From Phocaeicola sartorii JCM 17136 = DSM 21941 (lineage in GTDB: Bacteria > Bacteroidota > Bacteroidia > Bacteroidales > Bacteroidaceae): DNA of 64,000 nt. Below are positions 57,767-64,000 of the stretch, in pieces; the stretch's first letter is position 1, and each line of letters starts with the position of its first letter. Below the pieces are notes generated by a model. It saw only the letters and a program-made list of their open reading frames with translations. It did not search any database and was not told the DNA's origin. The DNA lies in NCBI RefSeq assembly GCF_000614185.1, contig NZ_BAKM01000007.1, forward strand, positions 1 through 64,000, read 5' to 3'. Made by a program: the position numbers and the translations under genes.

Positions 57767-57784
57767 TTATGGATTAATTTAGCT

Positions 57785-60077
57785 ATGAATAGTCTTAGAT
57801 TTATAGTAGCTTTATGTATAAGCTTATTCTTTATTGAAGCTCGGACACAAAGCATAGTCAAGGGAAAGATAAAAAATGCAATTAGTCAAGGTGTTTCTTA
57901 TGCAACAATAAGAATCTTGCAGAAAGATTCTACCTATGTTCAAGGCGCTTCTAGTGACAGTATGGGTTGTTATAAGTTCGTGAACGTAAAGCAAGGTAGA
58001 TATTTATTGGCTGTGAGTTCTATTGGTTATACTTCTGAAATTTATCCATTTGATGTAAATGGAACAAATGATAAAGTGTTGCCGGATATTATATTGACTG
58101 ATAATAATATTGTATTAAATGAAGTGGTGGTAAAAGGACAATCTTTTATTCGTCAAAAAGACAGAGTCTTGATTGTTCCCGATAGACAACAAATGCAGCA
58201 TTCTCATACAGGATATGATTTACTCTATAATTTAATGATTCCTAATATTGAGGTGGACCGTCGGAAGGGAAGTGTTTCTACATTGGGAGGAAGCGTGACG
58301 TTATACGTAAATGGGCGCAAGGCAGATTATCGGGAAGTAAAGAATCTTCGTCCAAAAAATATAGAGAAAATTGAATATTATGATGCTCCCACCGGAAAAT
58401 ATGCTGGTGATATAGCATCTATCAATTATATAGTAAAGGAACAACAAACTGGTGGGTATGTATCTCTTGATGCTGATCAAACAATCGGGTATTTGAAAGG
58501 AGATTATAATGCCGCTGTGAAAGTGGCTCATGGGAACACTTCTTATACTCTTTTTGCGGGTCATGCTATGCAGCAATATGAAAATGATGATAATAATAAG
58601 TTGGAAATATTTTGTTTCTCAGACAACCCTTTTACTAAGAATTCTTTTACAGATTTGGAAAGAATAAAGACCAATCAACAGTATGCACAACTAAATATTC
58701 TCAATCGGAATAAAATGCGAACATTAGGGGCAAAAATATCTTTGATTCACAATGATATACCTGATAATATTCAAAGTTGTCACTTCAAATATTCAGGCTA
58801 TAATGAAACGGCTAAATCTAAAAATCTTACGAATCAATCTTCTCTTATGCCTACCGTTGAATTATATGGGAGTTTTCAATTGAAAGAAAACCAATGGCTT
58901 GAATGTACTTTAAGTGGAACCTGTACAAACAATGATTATAATCGTTCTTATGAGGAAAGTGCTTTTTTATCGTCAACAAATGTAAAAGAGAAATTGTATA
59001 CTCTTGATCCATCTTTGAAATATACAGTTTCTATGAAACATCATAATTCATTGACAGTACAAGTACAGCATTCTCATAAGGTCACTTCTTCGACTTATTT
59101 AGGTGATTATCATTCGTGGCAACATTTATGGTCTGGTGAGACGTTGTTTTTTCTGAGTTATAACCAGCGGTTAAATAAAAAAGTCTTTATAGATGGACGT
59201 GTTGGTATGTCTTCCTTGCAATATCGTCTGCATGGTCATGATAAAATAGCTTATGTTACTCCACGTGGCAATATTCTTTTAGGATATCAGATGAGTGATA
59301 ATCAACAGCTTTATTGGGGAGCAAGTATAGGAAATGCTTATCCCGAAATAAATACCATTAATTCAGCAGAACAAAATATTGATATCTTTCATATAAAGCG
59401 TGGAAATCCTGATTTGGACAAAATAAATATGTATATGACTTCGGCTAGTTATAGTTTGCAATTTGGACGTTTTAATTTGTTCGGTATTTTTATGTATTCA
59501 TCTGAAATCAATGCAGCTTTGCCGGCTTATTATATTGAGAATGATAAAATATTAGAAACTTTTCGTAGTGATGGCGATTATCATCTGTTTCGTAGTGGAT
59601 TGGACCTTTCTTGGAAAGCCACAAATGCATTCCGCTTAAGATTGAGCGGACGTTGGCAATATGGAATGATTAAAGGATTTACAAATGAATCACAGAATAG
59701 TGTTTACGGCAAATTGAATGTTACTTATTATTGGAAAAATTTAACTTTAAGCTTGTATGCTCAAACTCAGAGTCGTGAATTGACTGAAGTAGGTGTTTAT
59801 GAATGGCAAGATGGACGTTACGGAGGAGCTTTGAGTTGGAATCATAATAATTGGGCAATCGAAGTGGGAACTAATAATCCATTCTTAACTAATAATGAAA
59901 CAAGATATTATTTAAATTCGAATGTTTATAGCTATAGTAATCATATATATAATAGAGTAAATCAGCAAACTGGTTATATAAAAGTTGCTTATACTTTTGA
60001 TTTTGGGAAAAAAAATGTCTAAAGATCAAAAGAATATTAGTACAACAATCAATAGTGCCATTTTAAAAGCAGAATAA
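57785..60077 (+). CDS. TonB-receptor-like outer membrane beta-barrel protein of the peptide cluster
   Basis: A protein of about 764 residues paralogous to 49408-51703. It has a signal peptide, carboxypeptidase-like domain (VKGKIKNAISQGVSYATIRI), plug-like region (QSFIRQKDRVLIVPDRQQ, GYDLLYNLMIPNIEVDRR, PTGKYAGDIASINYIVKE) and a barrel. The visible frame stops at 60022 after FDFGKKNV, but the A8 run at 60008-60015 hides a frame change. With A7 it continues MSKDQKNISTTINSAILKAE to TAA at 60077, matching the paralog's end SINSAILKVE. The next gene then starts 1 bp later. It may carry the mature peptide or its ligand across the outer membrane. Confidence 0.82.
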
Positions 60078-60078
60078 A

Positions 60079-61266
60079 ATGAATATATATGGTGATATCC
60101 TTATTCATCCGTTATCTTCTTCCACACAAGAAAAACGTTATCTTTTGTCTTGCAATGGAAAATATTATGAGGCGAATTACTCTATTGTTGAATTGTTGCA
60201 TTTTTTGCAGGAATATTCTACGAAAGAGGAAGCTATAACTGCTTATATGTGTCATAAGCAGGGTAGATATAAGATTGAACAGGTACAGCTAATTATAGAT
60301 AGATTTATTGCACCCCTTTTTATGGTTAAAGAACGAAAACATACTTTTTTCTACGAAAAAGAATTGTTCAGTTCAACAGCCATTGATAAGTTTTCAAATC
60401 AATTCTGCTTCATGTTCAGTAAGACGTATATGCTTGTTGTGCTCTTTATAGCTGTACTTTTGGATATTTATTTTTTCCTAAGTTCTGACAATTTATTGAT
60501 GTTCAACAATAAAGTTGACATTTATATGGTAATTGGATTAATTGTCTTTATGCTTGCTTCCTCTTTCTTTCATGAATTGGGTCATGCTTCTGCTTGTAAA
60601 TATTATGGAATAAAACATGGTGCAATAGGATTTGGATTGTATCTAAATTTTCCTGTACTTTATACGGATGTAACAGAGGTGTGGAGGTTGAGTAGAGCAA
60701 AAAGGTGTGTGGTGAATATTGCTGGTGTTTATTTTCAAAGCTATTGGTTAATAATTCTGTTAGTAGCTTTTGAACTTACCGGAAATGATACTTTGCGTTA
60801 TATTATATTAATTATGAATCTAGGTTTTTTGATGACATTGAATCCTTTTTTCAAGTTCGATGGTTATTGGATTGCGTCCGACATTTTGGGTGTACCCAAT
60901 TTGCGCGCCCGGTCATTGGAACTGCTCAGTTATTGGTATAAGCGTATTTGTAAATATCCAATAGAGAAGAAACCTTATTTACTGCAAATCCGTTCCTTGG
61001 AAAAATACGGTTTACTGCTCTATTCTATTGTGGTGAATCTGTTTATGGGATTCTATTTCTTTTATATCATTCCAAGGTTCTTTTATCGGTTTGTACATAC
61101 ATTTCCCGATAAGGCAAACGAATTGATTCTTTATTTGTCTAATAATATGACACCTCCGTTTGCGTTGCTACGTAATATCGGTTCGCAATTGCTCTTTTTG
61201 ATGTTAATAGGATACTTTTTGTACAGACTGGTAACTCCTTTAGTGAAGCGATATGTCGGCAGGTAA
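60079..61266 (+). CDS. PqqD-like/M50 fusion membrane metalloprotease
   Basis: A 395-residue polytopic protein. Residues 1-85 (YGDILIHPLSSSTQEKRYLLSCNGKYYEAN) resemble a PqqD-type peptide-binding domain. Then come about nine membrane segments with the M50 zinc site His165-Glu166-Leu-Gly-His169 (FFHELGHASA) and the third ligand Asp261 in NPFFKFDGYW. Site-2-protease-like M50 enzymes cut inside or at the membrane. With a peptide-binding domain it could remove the leader of the modified peptide or transport it. It starts just after the receptor gene and overlaps the next gene by 14 bp. Confidence 0.85.
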   Translation: MNIYGDILIHPLSSSTQEKRYLLSCNGKYYEANYSIVELLHFLQEYSTKEEAITAYMCHKQGRYKIEQVQLIIDRFIAPLFMVKERKHTFFYEKELFSSTAIDKFSNQFCFMFSKTYMLVVLFIAVLLDIYFFLSSDNLLMFNNKVDIYMVIGLIVFMLASSFFHELGHASACKYYGIKHGAIGFGLYLNFPVLYTDVTEVWRLSRAKRCVVNIAGVYFQSYWLIILLVAFELTGNDTLRYIILIMNLGFLMTLNPFFKFDGYWIASDILGVPNLRARSLELLSYWYKRICKYPIEKKPYLLQIRSLEKYGLLLYSIVVNLFMGFYFFYIIPRFFYRFVHTFPDKANELILYLSNNMTPPFALLRNIGSQLLFLMLIGYFLYRLVTPLVKRYVGR

Positions 61267-63244
61267 ACTTTCTCTTTCCCGTCCGGCATGTGTAGGGATG
61301 GCTTTGCTGGTATTAGCGATAATGGCAATGCTTTTGTTCCGGATGGAAGACAACTATCATATAGGTTTGCTGCTATCGACATGCGGTTTGGCATGGGTAG
61401 GGGCATTGCCCTTTCGCCAATGGACACGGATAGATTGGATTCTTTCTCTTATTACGGTGTATGAATTGTTTTCATGCTATTGGGCAGAATGTATGGCACC
61501 GGCAATCTTTCCGGCATTCTATGCTGTTTTTGGTTGGACGGTTTACTTTCTGCTTCGTCGGATATTAGCTGAAGGATCTATCTTTTATTGGGTGGTAGAA
61601 GGAGGACTTATCCCGATAGGAATAGCTTTGTTGTTGGCTATTGGAAGTTTTTATGTTTTTCGTCATTCTGTATTAAATTCCGGGTTTGTGGATACTTATC
61701 ATTTCCGTTTTCTGTTTCGTCCATTGGGCTATATTACGAATGTATGGGCAGAAGTATTGCTCATTCTTTTAGGATGGATATGTCTTGCGCGACGTTATTC
61801 TGCCCTATTCATTTTTCTATGTGTACTGGCAATTCTCTTTTCTTTTTCAAGGGGGGCTTATATTTCTTTGGGCATTTATTTATTGGCGGGGCTTTTGTGG
61901 ATGGAAACAAAACGGGAAAAAATACGTTTGCTGGCAGTCGGTTCGACAGCCATTGTTTTGACTGCTTGTTTTCTTCCACAGGAAATGAAAACAACTTTGC
62001 AAATGAACCGTACGGTCTCCCAGCAACAAAGTACGGAAGGACGGATTGATGCTGCACACGCTGCTTGGAACGCATTTCGTGAACATCCGTTACTGGGCTA
62101 TGGAAGTGGTAATTTTACTTATGCCATAGACCATGCCATGAATCAGGACAGTACGCATGCTTTTACATCGTTCGCGCCAAATATTATAGTGCAATTGTTG
62201 GTAGAGAAAGGAATCTTGGGTGTAATGTTTTATCTGCTGTTGACGGTAGTGGTACTACATTTTATATGGAAACATAGGCAACGGTCGGAGTGTAGGATTA
62301 TAGGTTGTGTCCTATTGGCCTTGCTGGCAAAAGAAATGACCCAGGCCACATTATTGTGTGTGCCTTTTACATTCTTTATGCTCTATGTGTTGCTGGCTTT
62401 CTTGCAGAGTGGGGAAGTAGTGATGGAGGAGAAGAGGGAGAGAAAGGCGTCAGGCTATATACTTCCGGCTGTGGCACTGGTTTGTTTCATTGCTTGGAAT
62501 ACTCCTTCCTTGCAATCTATGGAGGCTACACCCCAATGGGTGAACAAGGCTATAGAAGAGATGGCACTTTATAAAAACGATGGTAAAACGGAACATTTGA
62601 GTGAAGCGGCAAAAGTTTTGGAGGAAGCCTCGGAAAGGCGGCCGGAGGATTTGCAAATCACCTATTTACAGGCCCGTCTCCATTGTGCTAAAAAAGAAAC
62701 AGGTGAAGCCGAAACATTATTGAACGGGCTTGTTGCGGCTTATCCGAAAAATTCGCTTTATCTGGCCTCTTTATCAGATGTACAATACCGGCAAGACAAG
62801 AAAGAACTTGCTTTGCAATCGTTTGTGAATGCCGTCCGTTATATGCCTCGATTGCTGACAAATGAACGTGTCAGAAAATGGCGGCAAACCGATACGTTAT
62901 TTTATCAGAACTTGCGTGACAGACTTTGGCTTCTCCGGCCTGCACCGGGAGATACTCCGTCTGATTATGCTCGCTATGGTTACATTGCCCGCTGGTGTGG
63001 CAATCCTTCTGCCGATACATATTTGCGGAAAGCTGTTGCGGCTTTGCCGAATCTTGCTACACCTTGGCATTTGCTGGGTGATGACCGGAAATATCGATTA
63101 TTACTATTTGGCGCTTTTCGTAAAGAACTTGATACTGCTGAACTGCCTGACGAACAAGAACTGACTGACGAACTTATGTTGGAAATGGCTTATTCCGCTA
63201 AGTTTAAAAATTGGTATGGCTGCCCATTGATAACTCTCCAATAA
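61253..63244 (+). CDS. O-antigen-ligase-like (Wzy_C) membrane protein with C-terminal TPR region
   Basis: A 663-residue protein with about eleven membrane segments in residues 15-395. It has a Wzy_C/O-antigen-ligase-like loop (RIDAAHAAWNAFREHPLLGYGSGNF, THAFTSFAPNIIVQLLVEKGILG), then a soluble TPR-like C-terminus (about 430-600, LSEAAKVLEEASERRPEDLQITYLQARLH). The start at 61253 lies 14 bp inside the M50 gene, so translation is coupled. Members often join glycans to lipid or protein. A link to the peptide system is inferred only from the operon. Confidence 0.8.
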   Translation: MSAGKLSLSRPACVGMALLVLAIMAMLLFRMEDNYHIGLLLSTCGLAWVGALPFRQWTRIDWILSLITVYELFSCYWAECMAPAIFPAFYAVFGWTVYFLLRRILAEGSIFYWVVEGGLIPIGIALLLAIGSFYVFRHSVLNSGFVDTYHFRFLFRPLGYITNVWAEVLLILLGWICLARRYSALFIFLCVLAILFSFSRGAYISLGIYLLAGLLWMETKREKIRLLAVGSTAIVLTACFLPQEMKTTLQMNRTVSQQQSTEGRIDAAHAAWNAFREHPLLGYGSGNFTYAIDHAMNQDSTHAFTSFAPNIIVQLLVEKGILGVMFYLLLTVVVLHFIWKHRQRSECRIIGCVLLALLAKEMTQATLLCVPFTFFMLYVLLAFLQSGEVVMEEKRERKASGYILPAVALVCFIAWNTPSLQSMEATPQWVNKAIEEMALYKNDGKTEHLSEAAKVLEEASERRPEDLQITYLQARLHCAKKETGEAETLLNGLVAAYPKNSLYLASLSDVQYRQDKKELALQSFVNAVRYMPRLLTNERVRKWRQTDTLFYQNLRDRLWLLRPAPGDTPSDYARYGYIARWCGNPSADTYLRKAVAALPNLATPWHLLGDDRKYRLLLFGAFRKELDTAELPDEQELTDELMLEMAYSAKFKNWYGCPLITLQ

Positions 63245-63357
63245 ACCTGTTTTCCTTCCCTGTTTTAGTTATTTTAATTAAAACGTGTGCAGTCTTTCAA
63301 CATCTATTTCGTTTCTTTGTTAAAAGGATACTGAGTATGAACTAAAAGATTGCAACT

Positions 63358-64000
63358 ATGAAAATTCGGTATTATTCGTTGATCGTGTTGCTGGTAATGA
63401 GCGTATTGGCTCCTATGCAGGCACAGACATACGATAAAATGTGGAAAGAACTGGAGGTATTGGAACAAAAGGATCTGCCCCAATCGGTTATTTCCGAAGC
63501 AATGAAAATCTACGATAAAGCAAAAGCGGAACAGAATGTACCGCAAATGATGAAAGCCTATCTCACTGCCATGCAGTACCGTTCCCTTTTAACGCCCGAT
63601 AGCTTGAAGGTAGATATGAAAGGGCTGGAACAATGGGCTTCCCGAACCGGCAGTGTGGAGGACAAAGCTATATTGTATTCCATTCTGGGGGAAATGACGA
63701 TGACCGACAGTATAAAAAAAGGATTTGATTATCTGCAATTATCCTTGAAAGACAAAGATAAGTTATTGCTTGTCCCGGTTGAGAAGTTTAAACCTATGGT
63801 AAAGGTGGGGGAGGCAAGCAAACGGTATTTCCGTGATAATCTGTACAACCTGCTGGCACGTCGTGCCATACAGATCATGCAGCAGTACAGGTGGCAGGCG
63901 GCCTCTAAAGCAAATCAGACAAACAGCCTGCCTGCGGATATGACGGATATGGATCGGTTTGTGACTTATCAGTTTGTCCCCGTCTCTGATTGCGACCTGA
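63358..64000 (+). CDS. Alpha-2-macroglobulin-type protein, 5' part only
   Basis: The frame from the ATG at 63358 stays open to the window end (214 complete codons). It has a signal peptide (VLAPMQAQ), then TYDKMWKELEVLEQKDLPQS and a helical region (MMKAYLTAMQYRSLLTPDSL). This is the start I know from Bacteroides alpha-2-macroglobulin-family proteins, very large periplasmic protease traps of about 1800 residues or more. The MG domains and any thioester motif lie beyond the window, so the call rests on the N-terminal part alone. Confidence 0.65.
   Translation, partial: MKIRYYSLIVLLVMSVLAPMQAQTYDKMWKELEVLEQKDLPQSVISEAMKIYDKAKAEQNVPQMMKAYLTAMQYRSLLTPDSLKVDMKGLEQWASRTGSVEDKAILYSILGEMTMTDSIKKGFDYLQLSLKDKDKLLLVPVEKFKPMVKVGEASKRYFRDNLYNLLARRAIQIMQQYRWQAASKANQTNSLPADMTDMDRFVTYQFVPVSDCDL

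Noticed and set aside
1..64000. tRNA, rRNA or riboswitch genes
   Set aside because: I scanned the intergenic regions by eye and saw no cloverleaf with a TTCRA arm, no rRNA segments and no known riboswitch core. A covariance-model search could still find small RNAs.

Overview
The window looks like chromosome of a gut Bacteroidales species, most likely Bacteroides or Phocaeicola of the vulgatus/dorei type. The signs are a SusC/SusD pair behind an ECF sigma factor and a FecR anti-sigma factor, fimbrillin, NVEALA and 6-bladed beta-propeller lipoproteins, PCMD, DUF3244 and calycin-like families, and TAnnTTTG-type -7 promoter elements. The species is an inference from protein families, not a database match.

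Layout. 1-6.4 kb: Rpn-type nuclease with a lost catalytic Glu, cytidylate-kinase-like protein, MATE exporter, secreted subtilase, exonuclease VII (xseA, frame-broken, and xseB). 6.5-15.2 kb: NVEALA peptide with beta-propeller, ilvE, DUF975 protein, trmB, Mrp ATPase, a second beta-propeller behind a tiny ORF, and a nucleoside-recognition (gate) membrane protein. 15.4-20.3 kb: TolC-HlyD-permease-permease exporter operon without an ATPase. 20.5-31.4 kb: coiled-coil membrane protein, mdh, fimbrillin/GLUG protein, an overlapping acetyltransferase-like/IbrA/IbrB operon, gdhA, and a large PEP-synthase-like protein. 31.5-37.2 kb: calycin-type lipoprotein, an AbiEi/AbiEii toxin-antitoxin pair lying inside the remains of another calycin-type gene, PorT-like and PCMD proteins. 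37.4-46.3 kb: a polysaccharide-utilisation locus (ECF sigma, FecR, SusC with STN domain, SusD, GH20 hexosaminidase). 46.3-49.3 kb: an island bracketed by inverted IS-transposase remnants and holding a three-gene hipB-hipS-hipT-like system. 49.4-63.2 kb: a peptide-maturation region with two paralogous outer-membrane receptors, a TPR membrane regulator, DUF3244 protein, transglutaminase-like lipoprotein, radical SAM/SPASM enzyme, a 67-residue Cys-rich candidate precursor peptide, a PqqD-like/M50 membrane protease and an O-antigen-ligase-like TPR protein. The window ends in the start of an alpha-2-macroglobulin-type gene.

The most interesting system is the radical-SAM peptide cluster (53.7-61.3 kb, perhaps to 63.2 kb). 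It has a short peptide with an AAGG leader end and a C-x4-C-x4-C core directly after its likely maturase, then a structured intergenic inverted repeat, a receptor, and a membrane protease fused to a peptide-recognition-like domain. Second are the HipBST-like island with three evenly spaced operator candidates, and two unlinked arrays of 22-bp palindromic units.

A caution: at least 16 reading-frame breaks occur in 12 otherwise intact genes, including housekeeping genes, about one per 4 kb. Nearly all are repaired by one base, often in a homopolymer. They look like uncorrected sequencing indels, so the affected genes are annotated here over their full reconstructed span.
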